64,000 nucleotides of DNA, from positions 372,001-436,000 of the forward strand of contig JADJLZ010000006.1 in NCBI GenBank assembly GCA_016709875.1. Reading direction: 5' to 3'. This document shows, one piece after another, positions 36,121 through 47,828 of the stretch; the first letter of the stretch is position 1; every line of letters starts with the position of its first letter. Below the pieces are notes generated by a model that was not told the DNA's origin, made no database searches, and was given only the letters and a program-made list of their open reading frames with translations. Made by a program: the position numbers and the translations under genes. Origin of the DNA: Planctomycetota bacterium (GTDB lineage Bacteria > Planctomycetota > UBA1135 > GCA-002686595).

Positions 36121-37683
36121 ATGGCCAGCACGATTTCATCCGAACCCCGGGGCGTCCTGATCGTCGACCTCGGCACCCAATACGCCCAGTTGATCGCGCG
36201 CCGCGTGCGCGAAGCCGGCAGCTGGTGCGAGATCGCGCCGCCGCGCAAGGCGCTCGAGACCGCGCGCCGCATGCACCTCGCGGGCGTGATCCTCTCCGGC
36301 GGTCCGGCCTCGGTCTACGCGGCCGATGCGCCCGAGGTCCCGCGCGAACTGCTCGACCTGGGCGTGCCGGTGCTCGGCATCTGCTACGGCATGCAGTGGA
36401 TGAGCCAGCAGCTCGGCGGCGAGGTGCAGGCCGCGCAGGAGCGCGAATTCGGCCGCACTTCGATGGCGGTCGCGCGACCCGAGGGCCTGCTCGAGGCCGT
36501 CGAGGGCCGCACCGTCGTGTGGATGAGCCACGGCGACAAGGTCGAGCGCCTGCCGGCGGGCTTCGAGGTCTACGCCAGCTCGGACAGCTGTCCCTTCGCC
36601 GTCGTGGGCGACACGCGGCGCCAGTTCTGGGGCGTGCAGTTCCACCCCGAGGTCAGCCACACGCTGCGCGGCTTCGAGATCCTGACCAACTTCCTCGCGC
36701 GCGTGTGCGAGCTGCCGCTCGACTGGAAGCCGGGCAACATCGTCGAACGCGAGGTGCAGAAGATTCGCGAGACGGTCGGCCCCGACGGCGAGGTCGTGCT
36801 CGGCCTCTCGGGCGGCGTCGACAGCTCGGTCGCGGCCTTGCTCCTGCACCAGGCCATCGGCCCGCGCCTGCACTCGATCTTCGTCGACAACGGGCTCCTG
36901 CGGCACGGCGAGCGCGAGGTGGTCGAGTCGACCTTCCGCGAGCACTTCAAGCTCGACCTCTCCGTGATCGACGCTTCCGAGCGCTTCCTCGGCTCGCTCG
37001 CCGGCGTCACCGACCCGGAGCAGAAGCGCAAGCTGATCGGGCGCGACTTCGTGGACGTGTTCCAGAAGGAGGCCCAGCGCTTCGCGAAGGCGACCTTCCT
37101 GGCGCAGGGCACGCTCTATCCCGACGTGATCGAGTCGGTCGCGGTGCACGGCGGCAACACGGCCGTGATCAAGAGCCACCACAACGTCGGCGGGCTGCCC
37201 GACACGCTGCACATGCAGCTCGTCGAGCCGCTGCGCGAGCTCTTCAAGGACGAGGTGCGCGCGATCGGACGCCACCTCGGACTCGACCCGCGCATCGTCG
37301 GACGCCAGCCCTTCCCCGGGCCGGGCTTGGCCGTGCGCATCGTGGGCGAGGTGACGCGCGAGCGCTGCGAGCTCCTGCGCAAGGCCGACCACATCGTCAC
37401 GAGCGAGGTCGAGGCCGCAGGCGCGGACAAGCCGTTGTGGCAGTACTTCGCCGTGCTGCTGCCGGTGAAGAGCGTGGGCGTGATGGGGGATGCGCGCACC
37501 TACGAGAGCTGCTGCGCGATCCGCGCGGTGGAGTCGCAGGACGGCATGACGGCCGACTGGGCCTACCTCGACCACGAACTCCTGCGGCGCATCTCCAACC
37601 GCATCATCAACGAAGTGCGCGGCATCAACCGCGTCGTGCTCGACATCTCCAGCAAGCCCCCGGCGACGATCGAGTGGGAGTAG
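36121..37683 (+). CDS. guaA: GMP synthase (glutamine-hydrolysing)
   Basis: The 520-residue enzyme converts XMP to GMP with ATP and glutamine. The N-terminal class I glutamine amidotransferase domain (about 11-200) has catalytic Cys88 in GVPVLGICYGMQ and His/Glu in GVQFHPEVSH. The ATP-pyrophosphatase domain has VVLGLSGGVDSSVAALLL, and the C-terminal dimerisation domain ends in INRVVLDISSKPPATIEWE. All landmarks of GuaA are present. It follows guaB with a 17-bp gap. Confidence 0.97.
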   Translation: MASTISSEPRGVLIVDLGTQYAQLIARRVREAGSWCEIAPPRKALETARRMHLAGVILSGGPASVYAADAPEVPRELLDLGVPVLGICYGMQWMSQQLGGEVQAAQEREFGRTSMAVARPEGLLEAVEGRTVVWMSHGDKVERLPAGFEVYASSDSCPFAVVGDTRRQFWGVQFHPEVSHTLRGFEILTNFLARVCELPLDWKPGNIVEREVQKIRETVGPDGEVVLGLSGGVDSSVAALLLHQAIGPRLHSIFVDNGLLRHGEREVVESTFREHFKLDLSVIDASERFLGSLAGVTDPEQKRKLIGRDFVDVFQKEAQRFAKATFLAQGTLYPDVIESVAVHGGNTAVIKSHHNVGGLPDTLHMQLVEPLRELFKDEVRAIGRHLGLDPRIVGRQPFPGPGLAVRIVGEVTRERCELLRKADHIVTSEVEAAGADKPLWQYFAVLLPVKSVGVMGDARTYESCCAIRAVESQDGMTADWAYLDHELLRRISNRIINEVRGINRVVLDISSKPPATIEWE

Positions 37684-37751
37684 GCGCGGGCCCCGCGACG
37701 CCGCCGTCGCCCCCTCCGCCCGTCCCGGTAACGCTTTTTGCCGGCCGTCGG

Positions 37752-37757
37752 TATGCT
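37752..37757 (+). promoter_or_regulatory. Possible -10 box TATGCT upstream of the gene at 37788
   Basis: TATGCT in the context GTCGGTATGCTTG lies 30 nt before ATG 37788 and follows the guaA operon by about 70 bp. Confidence 0.35.
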
Positions 37758-37787
37758 TGCGCCCCTCCCCCGAACCTGCCATTCCAC

Positions 37788-38879
37788 ATGAAGATCCATT
37801 CGCGCCGCTCCCTCACGCTCCTCGCCCCCTTGTTCCTGGCCTTCGTGCCGGCGGCGGACGAGATCCGTTTCGACCCCAAGCCGGGCACCGAGCTCACGAA
37901 GAAGTTCGACGTCTCGCTCGAGCTCTCCGTCGACGACTTCTCGGTCGAGATGAACGGCCAGCCGCTTCCGGCCGAGGCGATGGGAGGCGTGCAGGGCACG
38001 GCGATCACGCTCGAGCTCGCGATGGGCGTCACGGAGAAGCTCGTCGGCGTCAAGGACGGGCGCGCGACCGATCTCTTGCGCACCTTCGATTCGGTCCACG
38101 GCCGCGCGGAAGCCGGCGAGGGCTCGAGCGACAAGTCGGTCGAGGAGATGGAAGGCAAGACCGTCCACTTCGTGTGGGACGAGGCCAAGTCCGAGTACAC
38201 CAAGACCTGGCACGAGTGCACCGGCAAGGACGAGCTGCTGAACTCGCTTTCCGCCGACATGGACCTGCGCTCGCTGCTGCCGTCGAAGAAGGTCTCGAAG
38301 GGCGACAAGTGGGACGTCGAGGGCAGCAAAGTCTTCTCGATCCTGCTGCCCGGCATGCAGCCGGGGAACCTCGACCCCGAGAAGGCCGGCATGGACGGCG
38401 AGCAGGCCAAGGCGGTCCAGATCATGATCGACGAACTCGGCCCGCAGCTCGAAGAGGGCCTCAAGCACCTCAAGGTGACCTGCGAGTACGACGGCAGCCA
38501 CGACGCCGACGGCGTCGAAGTGGCGGACATCAAGCTGCACGTCGACGGCGACATGAAGCTCGACCTCGGGCCGGTCTTCGAGCGCATCGCGGCCGAGCAG
38601 AGCCGGGGCGGCGGCCCCGAGCCGACGGTCGAGGCGAGCGTGAGCTGGTCGATCAAGGGCGACGGCGCGCTGCTCTGGGACAACGCGACGCACACGCTCA
38701 AGAGCTACACGCTCGACACGGACCTGCAGCTCAACATGAAGGCCGACGCGTCGATGGACCAGGGCGGCCAGGAGATGAACTTCAAGGCCAACATGGGCAT
38801 CTCGGGCAAGGGCAGCTGGAAGCTCGAGTCCGGCAAGGGCGCGGCCAAGGCCGCCGAGACGCCGACCGAGAAAAAGTGA
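37788..38879 (+). CDS. Secreted beta-rich protein of unknown function
   Basis: The 363-residue protein has a signal peptide (MKIHSRRSLTLLAPLFLAFV, cleavage near PAADE) and a mature part rich in D, E, K and alternating hydrophobic residues. Stretches such as KKFDVSLELSVDDFSVEMNG and HTLKSYTLDTDLQLNMKADA look like long beta strands, as in lipid-binding or periplasmic beta-sandwich proteins. The C-terminus is a charged tail (KAAETPTEKK). No family is recognised. It lies between guaA and the DUF1570-like peptidase. Confidence 0.65.
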   Translation: MKIHSRRSLTLLAPLFLAFVPAADEIRFDPKPGTELTKKFDVSLELSVDDFSVEMNGQPLPAEAMGGVQGTAITLELAMGVTEKLVGVKDGRATDLLRTFDSVHGRAEAGEGSSDKSVEEMEGKTVHFVWDEAKSEYTKTWHECTGKDELLNSLSADMDLRSLLPSKKVSKGDKWDVEGSKVFSILLPGMQPGNLDPEKAGMDGEQAKAVQIMIDELGPQLEEGLKHLKVTCEYDGSHDADGVEVADIKLHVDGDMKLDLGPVFERIAAEQSRGGGPEPTVEASVSWSIKGDGALLWDNATHTLKSYTLDTDLQLNMKADASMDQGGQEMNFKANMGISGKGSWKLESGKGAAKAAETPTEKK

Positions 38880-38897
38880 GTGCGCGGCGGGGGCAGC

Positions 38898-38903
38898 TAG
38901 GAT
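38898..38903 (+). promoter_or_regulatory. -10 box TAGGAT, gap 6 nt to ATG 38910
   Basis: TAGGAT ends exactly 6 nt (GAGGCG) before the ATG. This is the clearest leaderless arrangement in the window. Confidence 0.6.
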
Positions 38904-38909
38904 GAGGCG

Positions 38910-41324
38910 ATGCTCGCCTTCCCGCTGGCACTCGTCCTCCTCGCACTCCCTCCCGCTCCGACCGACCACACGAGCGCGCTCGCCGCGCAGGCGCAGGCGG
39001 CGCTCGAGGCCGGTTCGAACCTCGACGCGCTGCACAAGGCCGAAGAGGCGCTCGAATGGGCGCCCGACGACCTGGCGCTGCTCGACCTCGCCTCGCGCGC
39101 GGCCGCGGCGGAGCAGGAGCCCGACCTCGCGCTGTGCTACGCCTCGCAGGCGCTCGAACTGGCTGCGGCGCCGGAAAACGCCGCGCTCGCGGAAGCGCTG
39201 AAGAAGCGCATCGCGGAACTCGACCCGCTCGCGGGCAAGGACCAGGCACTGCTCGGCGAATACGCCACAGCCCTGCTCGCGCTCGGCAACGAGTGCGTCA
39301 CGCGCAAGCTGTGGGTCAACGCCGTCGCGTTGCTCGGTCGCACTCAGGGCTCGCCCTCGGCCGCTGCGGGCGAGGCGGCGCTGGCGCGCATCTACGAAAA
39401 CAAGAAGGCTGTCGAGGCATTGCTCGAGAGCGGACTCGACGTGCCCGTGCGCGCGCGCAAGCGCCGCAGCTCGGCGCAGAAAGCGGCGGCCGAGGACCGC
39501 AAGCACTCGAGTTGGGACAAGGCCTGGGAGATCAAGGGCAACTGCTACACGGTCAGGACCGACATGCCGCGCGAGCTCGCCGAGCAGATCTCGCTCGCGA
39601 TGGAGCAGATGAACGCCTACTACCGCAAGGTGTTCCACGTGAAGGAGCACGGCGGCGGCGACACCGCGCGCGTCACGCTGTGCGTCTACAAGACGCGCGC
39701 CGAGTTCGACGAGCACGAGAAGAAGCCCGATTCCGACGTGCTGGGCTTCTTCGTGCCGGGCGAGAACCGCGTCGCGACCTACGATCCGCGCGAGGACGGC
39801 CGCGCGCTCTCGGAGCTGTGGTCGACGCTCTTCCACGAGTCGAGCCACCAGTTCACTGGCCTGATCTCCGCCGACGAGATCCCCGGCTGGCTGAACGAGG
39901 GTACCGCGAGCTACTTCGAAGGCGCGCGGCTCCAGCCCAACGGCTCGGTCGAGACGAACCTCGTGCCCGAGGAGCGCCTCGCCTGGCTGCCCGAGTTGTT
40001 CAAGAAGGGCGAGCCCACGCTCAAGGACGTCGTCAGCTACAACGAGGCCGAGTCCTACGACGCCGACTACTACCCGATGGGCTGGGGCGTCGTGTACTTC
40101 CTGCTCAACTACGAGAACGCGAAGTCGCAGCGCATCTACGCGCCGCTGTACCGCGACCTCATGGCCTCCTACAAGTCGGGCGGCAAGAACGGCGCCTACG
40201 AGCGCTTCCTCGAGTACTTCATCACCAAGGCCAAGGACCCCGCGGTCAAGAGCTTCGAGGACTTCGAGGCGCGCTGGAAGAAGTGGTGCCTGGAGCAGCA
40301 CGATCTGTACTTCGGCGCTCCCGCGGTGGCCGACACGCTGATCGAGCGCGGCCGCCGACAGCGCGACGACAAGCAGCCCGAGTCGGCGCTCGAGAGCTTC
40401 CGCGCCGCGCTGCGCAAGCGCCCCGGCGACGTGGTCGCGAACTTCGAATTGGGCGAGACCCTCGCGGCGCAGAAGCAGTCCGACGCGGCGCTCTACCACT
40501 TCCAGAGGTGCGTGCAGGCCGTGCGCTCCATGGCCGACGAGAGCACGCAGCCGCCCTCGAGCACGAAGAAGGCCAGCGAGCTCGCCGCCGACGCGCAGGT
40601 GCGCATCGCGAAGCTCAACAAGGAGCTCGCCGAGAAGCTCGCGCGCGCGGACGAGGGCTTCGCGGCCGGCGCGAGCGAGGCCGCCAAGGCCTACGTCGAG
40701 AAGCAGCTGCCGCTCTACGCGCTGCGCTTCCTCGCGCGCGCCCAGGGCTCCTTCGGCGGCTCGCGCGCGCTCACCGACCTGCGCAGAGAGCTCGCGCAGC
40801 AGAGCGGCGCAGACACGCGCCGCTGGCGCCGCCTGCCGCTCGAGGAGGGGCTCGCCGGCTGGCAGGGCACCGAGGCCTTCCAGCTCGCGGGCGACGAGAT
40901 CACCGTCGCGAAGGACGGGCACGGATTCCTGTGGGCCGACGAAGTCCCCGAGATTCCCTACCGCCTCGAAGTGCACGTCGAGCAGCGCGACACGAAGAAG
41001 CTCGCGATCGTGGGCCTGATGTTCGGCGAGAGCACCGAGGCGGAAGCGATCCAGGGCGTGCTGGTCAACGGGCCCGCGATCCTGGCCAGCGAGTACGGCA
41101 AGAAGGGCTGGAAGGTCGACGACGACGCGCTCCTCGCGAAGATGGCGCCGAGAAAGGCCTTCACGCTCGGCATCGAAGTGCGCGAGGGTGAGGTCGAGGT
41201 GTTCCTCGACGGCGAGTCGGTCGGCAAGCGCGGATACGAGCCGGGGAAGCTGGTAGGCGGGATCGGGTTGTGCGCCCAGGCCGAGAGCGGTGTCAGCTTC
41301 AGCGAGCTGCGCGTCAAGGATTGA
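38910..41324 (+). CDS. Secreted TPR and HEXXH peptidase-like protein (DUF1570 type)
   Basis: The 804-residue protein has a signal peptide (MLAFPLALVLLALPPAPT). Residues about 20-190 hold TPR-like helices. A zinc-peptidase-like domain follows at about 195-475 with TLFHESSHQFTGL (HEXXH) and WLNEGTASYFEGARL (downstream glutamate), as in DUF1570/gluzincin proteins of planctomycetes. More TPR-like sequence (residues about 480-560, ALESFRAALRKRPGDVVANF) and a C-terminal beta-sandwich of the LamG/DUF1080 kind (IEVREGEVEVFLDGESVGKR) end the protein. It is probably extracellular and proteolytic. It overlaps the convergent gatB gene by 11 bp. Confidence 0.8.
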   Translation: MLAFPLALVLLALPPAPTDHTSALAAQAQAALEAGSNLDALHKAEEALEWAPDDLALLDLASRAAAAEQEPDLALCYASQALELAAAPENAALAEALKKRIAELDPLAGKDQALLGEYATALLALGNECVTRKLWVNAVALLGRTQGSPSAAAGEAALARIYENKKAVEALLESGLDVPVRARKRRSSAQKAAAEDRKHSSWDKAWEIKGNCYTVRTDMPRELAEQISLAMEQMNAYYRKVFHVKEHGGGDTARVTLCVYKTRAEFDEHEKKPDSDVLGFFVPGENRVATYDPREDGRALSELWSTLFHESSHQFTGLISADEIPGWLNEGTASYFEGARLQPNGSVETNLVPEERLAWLPELFKKGEPTLKDVVSYNEAESYDADYYPMGWGVVYFLLNYENAKSQRIYAPLYRDLMASYKSGGKNGAYERFLEYFITKAKDPAVKSFEDFEARWKKWCLEQHDLYFGAPAVADTLIERGRRQRDDKQPESALESFRAALRKRPGDVVANFELGETLAAQKQSDAALYHFQRCVQAVRSMADESTQPPSSTKKASELAADAQVRIAKLNKELAEKLARADEGFAAGASEAAKAYVEKQLPLYALRFLARAQGSFGGSRALTDLRRELAQQSGADTRRWRRLPLEEGLAGWQGTEAFQLAGDEITVAKDGHGFLWADEVPEIPYRLEVHVEQRDTKKLAIVGLMFGESTEAEAIQGVLVNGPAILASEYGKKGWKVDDDALLAKMAPRKAFTLGIEVREGEVEVFLDGESVGKRGYEPGKLVGGIGLCAQAESGVSFSELRVKD

Positions 41325-42810
41325 GGGGCGGCTCGGTCTCCGCGATCAACCGCTTCAGCGTCTCGCGCACGAGTTGCACGTTCGCCTTCCCGCCGGAGAG
41401 CTTCAAGACCGGCCCGAGCAGCGCGTTCAGCGCGGCTTCCTTGCCCGCGCGCACGTCGGCGATCACCTTTTCCTTGCCGACCAGCGCGGCGCGGCACCAC
41501 TCCTCGATCCGGCCTGCGTCCTGCACCTGCTCGAGGCCGAGCTCCTGCACGAGCACCTTCGCGGGCCGGCCGCTCTTCGCCATCTCGCGCAGGAGCTTCC
41601 TGCCGGCCTGGTTCTGGATCGTGCCGCGCTCGACCAGATCGACCACTTCGGCCAGCTCGGAGGGCCGCAACTGCAGTTCGTCGAAGCGCTCGAGGCCGAG
41701 TTCCTGGTCGCCGACCCAGCGCAGCAGCTCGTTCTGGATCCAGTTCGAGGCCTCCTTCGCGCGGCCGCCGGCGCGCACCACGGCCTCGAAGAAGTCGGCG
41801 ACGGCGCGCTCGGAGGTCAGCACGCCCGCATCGGTGGGCGTGAGGCCGTACTGCTTCTCGTAGCGCTCGCGGCGCGCGGCGGGCAGCTCGGGCAGGTGCG
41901 CGCGCTGGCGCTCGAGGAAGGCCGCGTCGACGTGCACGAGCGGCAGGTCCGGATCGGGCATGTAGCGGTAGTCGTGCGCGCTCTCCTTGCCGCGCATGGA
42001 GCGCGTCTCGCCACGCTGCGGATCGTAGAGGCGCGTCTCCTGCACCGGATAGCGCGACGGATCCTCGGACTCGTAGGCCGCGACCTGGCGCGCGATCTCG
42101 TGCTCGATCGCGGCGCCGACGTAGCGGAAGGAGTTGAGGTTCTTGATCTCGACCTTGGTGCGCCAGGGCTCGCCGGGCGGGTGCACGGAGATGTTGACGT
42201 CGCAGCGCAGCGAGCCCTTCTCCATGTCGCAGTCGGAGGCGCCCGTGTACTGCAGGATCTCCTTGAGCGCAGCCAGGTACTCCTGCGCGTCGGCGGCGCT
42301 CTGGATGTCGGCCTCGGTCACCGACTCGATCAGCGGCACGCCGGCGCGGTTGAGATCGACGAGCGTCGCGTCGCCGCGGTCGTGGATCGCCTTGCCGGCG
42401 TCCTCTTCCATGTGGATGCGCGCGAGGCGCACGAAGCGGCCGTTCGCGAGCGCGATGCCGCCGCCCTTGCAGTAGGGCCGGTCGAACTGGCTGATCTGGT
42501 AGCCCTTGGGCAGGTCGCAGTAGAAGTAGTTCTTGCGGTCGAAGCGGCTCTCGCTCGCGACCTCGGCACCGAGCGCCTGCGCGGTGCGCACGGCGAGGGC
42601 CAGCGCCTCCTCGTTCAGCACCGGCAACGCGCCGGGCTGGCCGGTGCAGACCGGACAGGTGAGCGAGTTGGGGCTCGCGCCGAAGGTGTACTCGCAGCCG
42701 CAGAAGAGCTTCGTGCGCGTCTTGAGCTGGCAGTGCACCTCCAGTCCGATCACGGGGATCCAGCGCTTGCCGGTCTTGGGCGAGACGTAGGCGGAATCGA
42801 CGAGCTTCAT
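41314..42810 (-). CDS. gatB: Asp/Glu-tRNA amidotransferase subunit B
   Basis: The 498-residue subunit binds the misacylated tRNA and activates its side chain with ATP. It has the family start (WIPVIGLEVHCQLKTRTKLF), the zinc site CGC and CPVC in LTCPVCTGQPGALPVLNEEA, RKNYFYCDLPKGYQISQFD, DVNISV, the YRYMPDPDLPL motif, and the C-terminal YqeY-like helical tail. Its ATG overlaps the gatA stop by 4 bp (ATGA). It is the last gene of gatCAB and runs 11 bp into the convergent peptidase gene. Confidence 0.97.
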   Translation of the reverse strand: MKLVDSAYVSPKTGKRWIPVIGLEVHCQLKTRTKLFCGCEYTFGASPNSLTCPVCTGQPGALPVLNEEALALAVRTAQALGAEVASESRFDRKNYFYCDLPKGYQISQFDRPYCKGGGIALANGRFVRLARIHMEEDAGKAIHDRGDATLVDLNRAGVPLIESVTEADIQSAADAQEYLAALKEILQYTGASDCDMEKGSLRCDVNISVHPPGEPWRTKVEIKNLNSFRYVGAAIEHEIARQVAAYESEDPSRYPVQETRLYDPQRGETRSMRGKESAHDYRYMPDPDLPLVHVDAAFLERQRAHLPELPAARRERYEKQYGLTPTDAGVLTSERAVADFFEAVVRAGGRAKEASNWIQNELLRWVGDQELGLERFDELQLRPSELAEVVDLVERGTIQNQAGRKLLREMAKSGRPAKVLVQELGLEQVQDAGRIEEWCRAALVGKEKVIADVRAGKEAALNALLGPVLKLSGGKANVQLVRETLKRLIAETEPPLNP

Positions 42811-44297
42811 CGCGCGGGCTCCAGAGCGAGCGGCGGGCGCTCCTTGGAGTGCGCCGTCGCGGCCTCGAAGGCGCGCGCGACGCGCAAGACGCGCGCGTCG
42901 GAGCGCGCGGGGCCGACCAGTTGCAGTCCGATCGGCAGGCGCGGCGTGCCCGCGCCGAAGCCGCAGGGTGTGCTGATCGCAGGCAGGCCCGCGAGGCTCG
43001 CGGGCACGGTGAGCACGTCCGCCTGGTACATCGCGACCGGGTCGGCCGCGCGTTCGCCCAGGCGGAAGGCGGTCGTGGGGGAGGTCGGACCCGCGACGAG
43101 GTCGACTTCCTCGAAGGCCTGCTCGAAGTCGCGCGCGACCAGCGTGCGCACCTTGAGCGCGCGGCCGTACCACTCGTCGTGATAGCCCTCCGAGAGCACG
43201 TAGGTCCCGAGCAGGATGCGGCGCTTGACCTCCGCGCCGAAGCCCGCGCCGCGCGTGGCGGCGAACATCGACTGCAGCGAGCCGGAGCCCTCGACGCGCA
43301 GGCCGTAGCGAACGCCGTCGTAGCGCGCGAGATTGCTCGAGGCCTCCGCGGTCGCGATCACGTAGTAGGTCGGGATGGCGTACGCGGTGTGCGGCAGCGA
43401 AATCTCGCGCAGCTCCGCGCCGAGTGCGCGCAGGCTCTCGAGCGCCGCGCGCACGCACTGCGCGACCTCGCCCGTGTCGGAATCGGGCAGGTACTCGCGC
43501 GGCACGCCGATGCTCACGCCCGCGAGGCTGCGCTCGTCGTCGGGCACGATCGGCTGCAGGGCGTTCTCGTCCATGCAGGTCGCGTCGCGCTCGTCGCGAC
43601 CAGAGATCACTCCCATCGCGAGCTCGAGGTCGCGCGTGCTGCGCGCGAAGGGGCTGACCTGGTCGAGCGAGGAGCCGAAAGCGATCAGTCCGTAGCGCGA
43701 GACGCGCCCCCAGCTGGGCTTGAAACCGTGGATACCGCACAACGCGGCCGGCTGGCGCACCGAGCCGCCCGTGTCGGAGCCGAAGGCGAGCGGCACGAGG
43801 CCCGCGGCGACCGCGACCGCGCTGCCGCTCGAGCTGCCGCCGGGCGTGTGCTCGCGCGACCAGGGATTGCGCGAGACGTGGAAGGCCGAGTTCTCGGAGG
43901 AGGAGCCCATCGCGAACTCGTCCATGTTGGTCATGCCGACGGGGATCGCGCCCGCGTCGAGCAGGCGCTGCGCGAAGGTCGCGCTGTAAGGCGCGCGCCA
44001 GCCCGCGAGCATGCGTGAGCCGCAGTTCGCCTCGAAGCCCTCCAGGCACATGTTGGCCTTGAGCGCCACCGGCACGCCGCACAGCGGACCCGCGGGCTCA
44101 CCGCGCGCGAGTTGAGCGTCGATCTGGGCCGCGCGCGAGCGCGCCAGCGCGCGCTCGGTCGAGAGGAACACGCCCAGCTGCGCGTCGAGCGCGTCGATGC
44201 GCGCGAAGCATTCCTCGACGGTCTGCACGGCGCTGCGATGACCTGCGGCGACCTCCTCGCGCAGGGCGCTCGCGTCGAGTTCGGTGTAGGGCCTCAC
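42807..44297 (-). CDS. gatA: Asp/Glu-tRNA amidotransferase subunit A
   Basis: The 496-residue amidase subunit releases ammonia from glutamine. The Ser-cisSer-Lys triad is intact: Lys80 in VPVALKANM, Ser155 in TPGGSSSGSA and Ser179 in GSDTGGSVRQPA. The remainder, including HGFKPSWGRVSRYGLIAFGS, matches GatA. The GTG start overlaps the gatC stop by 4 bp (GTGA). Presence of GatCAB implies that the cell makes Gln-tRNA and/or Asn-tRNA indirectly. Confidence 0.97.
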   Translation of the reverse strand: MRPYTELDASALREEVAAGHRSAVQTVEECFARIDALDAQLGVFLSTERALARSRAAQIDAQLARGEPAGPLCGVPVALKANMCLEGFEANCGSRMLAGWRAPYSATFAQRLLDAGAIPVGMTNMDEFAMGSSSENSAFHVSRNPWSREHTPGGSSSGSAVAVAAGLVPLAFGSDTGGSVRQPAALCGIHGFKPSWGRVSRYGLIAFGSSLDQVSPFARSTRDLELAMGVISGRDERDATCMDENALQPIVPDDERSLAGVSIGVPREYLPDSDTGEVAQCVRAALESLRALGAELREISLPHTAYAIPTYYVIATAEASSNLARYDGVRYGLRVEGSGSLQSMFAATRGAGFGAEVKRRILLGTYVLSEGYHDEWYGRALKVRTLVARDFEQAFEEVDLVAGPTSPTTAFRLGERAADPVAMYQADVLTVPASLAGLPAISTPCGFGAGTPRLPIGLQLVGPARSDARVLRVARAFEAATAHSKERPPLALEPAR

Positions 44298-44593
44298 TCC
44301 TCGCCCCCGACGGTCTTGGGGACGCGGTAGAAGTCGTCCTCGCGCGCGGGGGCGCCGCGCAGGGCGAGCTCGACGGGGAAGGAGAGCGCTGGGCGGTCGG
44401 CGCGGCGCTGCTCGGCGGGTCGGATCGGGCCAACCTCGTCCTCCAGCGCGGAGACGTCCAGGCGCGCGAGGACCTGGAAGTGGCCCAGGATGCGCTCGAA
44501 GGTCTCTCCGAGCCCGCGCGCCTCCTCCTCGCCGACCTCCAGGCGCGCGAGGGCGGCGATGCGGCGCACGGTCTGGATTCGGGGCTCGCTCAT
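44294..44593 (-). CDS. gatC: Asp/Glu-tRNA amidotransferase subunit C
   Basis: The 99-residue protein is the small belt subunit that holds GatA and GatB together. It shows the family pattern VRRIAALARLEVGEEEARGL and the C-terminal LRxDxV-like region (RADRPALSFPVELALRGAP and DDFYRVPKTV). It is first in the gatC-gatA-gatB operon. The ATG lies 8 nt after TAGAAT without a Shine-Dalgarno sequence, so the operon transcript is predicted to be leaderless. Confidence 0.93.
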   Translation of the reverse strand: MSEPRIQTVRRIAALARLEVGEEEARGLGETFERILGHFQVLARLDVSALEDEVGPIRPAEQRRADRPALSFPVELALRGAPAREDDFYRVPKTVGGEE

Positions 44594-44601
44594 GCGCGGG
44601 G

Positions 44602-44607
44602 ATTCTA
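44602..44607 (-). promoter_or_regulatory. -10 box TAGAAT, gap 8 nt to gatC ATG
   Basis: On the minus strand TAGAAT, close to the bacterial TATAAT consensus, ends 8 nt before the gatC ATG. Confidence 0.55.
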
Positions 44608-44662
44608 GGGACTGCAGCAGCGAAGGGCACGACGCTGCTTGAAGCGCGTGGGGTGCGAGCTC

Positions 44663-44668
44663 TAGCGT
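44663..44668 (+). promoter_or_regulatory. -10 box TAGCGT, gap 11 nt to ATG 44680
   Basis: TAGCGT lies 11 nt before the ATG of the membrane protein gene, in the context GCTCTAGCGT, with no Shine-Dalgarno sequence. Confidence 0.4.
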
Positions 44669-44679
44669 GGGCGCTGCAC

Positions 44680-45258
44680 ATGCCCGTCAACGACGCCAGC
44701 GTTCCGGACTGGACGAGCCTGGGAATCCTGCTCGCGATCGTGGGCTCGTTCCTGCTCGGCAACGCGATCCTCTTCCGCCCGCCGCGCGTGCTGATCGAGG
44801 AACTCTTCCAGCTGCGCCGACGGCGCCTGGCGGCCGTGCGCGAGTACGTCTTCCACAGGGTGCAGGTCGGCGTGGGCTTCCTGTACCTGACCGGCGGCTT
44901 CGCGCTCGAGCTCTTCGGCCGCTACCAGCCGGGCGATCCGAGTGCGCCGCGCAGCTTCCCGAGCCTGTGGGCCGGCGCGCTGCTGGTCGTGACGCTGGTG
45001 CTGCTCGTCGCGGGCTGGTTCTACGCCTCGCACTCCTTCCGCGTCACACTGCGCGAGCACTTCCAGGCGCACCCGCCGGACCTCGAGAACGACCGCGAGC
45101 TCGCGCGCGAGCTGGGCGAGCTGTTCGAGGTCGCCGCGCAGCCTGAGGACACGGTCGAGAGCTATGCAGCGCGCCTGCGCGCGAGCCTGCGTCTCTCCGC
45201 TCCCGGCCGCCGCCCCGCGGCGAGTTCGCCCGTCCACGACGAGGACCCCTTCGACTGA
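44680..45258 (+). CDS. Small integral membrane protein, unknown function
   Basis: The 192-residue protein has three likely membrane segments: residues about 12-31 (SLGILLAIVGSFLLGNAILF), 54-71 (VGVGFLYLTGGFALELFG) and 86-107 (LWAGALLVVTLVLLVAGWFY). A cytoplasmic acidic tail follows (LENDRELARELGELFEVAAQ). No catalytic motif or named family is evident. It lies upstream of lon with a 40-bp gap, possibly in one transcript. Confidence 0.65.
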   Translation: MPVNDASVPDWTSLGILLAIVGSFLLGNAILFRPPRVLIEELFQLRRRRLAAVREYVFHRVQVGVGFLYLTGGFALELFGRYQPGDPSAPRSFPSLWAGALLVVTLVLLVAGWFYASHSFRVTLREHFQAHPPDLENDRELARELGELFEVAAQPEDTVESYAARLRASLRLSAPGRRPAASSPVHDEDPFD

Positions 45259-45298
45259 CGCGGGAGACAGGCTAGAGATGGGCCCCTCGAGGAGAACT

Positions 45299-47743
<2,445 letters not shown>

Positions 47744-47756
47744 GGGAAGCCGCGCG

Positions 47757-47779
47757 GCGGCTCGCGAAAAAAGAGCCGC
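47757..47779 (+). terminator. Possible hairpin terminator after lon
   Basis: GCGGCTC (47757-47763) pairs with GAGCCGC (47773-47779) around the loop GCGAAAAAA, 14 bp after the lon stop codon. There is no T run downstream, so this is a weak call. Confidence 0.3.
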
Positions 47780-47818
47780 GCGCGCGCAACCTGGCGGGCT
47801 CCCGGGCGTCTTCCCGGT

Positions 47819-47825
47819 GGAGGAG
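47819..47825 (+). promoter_or_regulatory. Shine-Dalgarno GGAGGAG that decides the ComF-like start
   Basis: GGAGGAG overlaps a possible GTG at 47817 and lies just before the in-frame ATG at 47829, which is therefore the better start. Confidence 0.55.
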
Positions 47826-47828
47826 CGC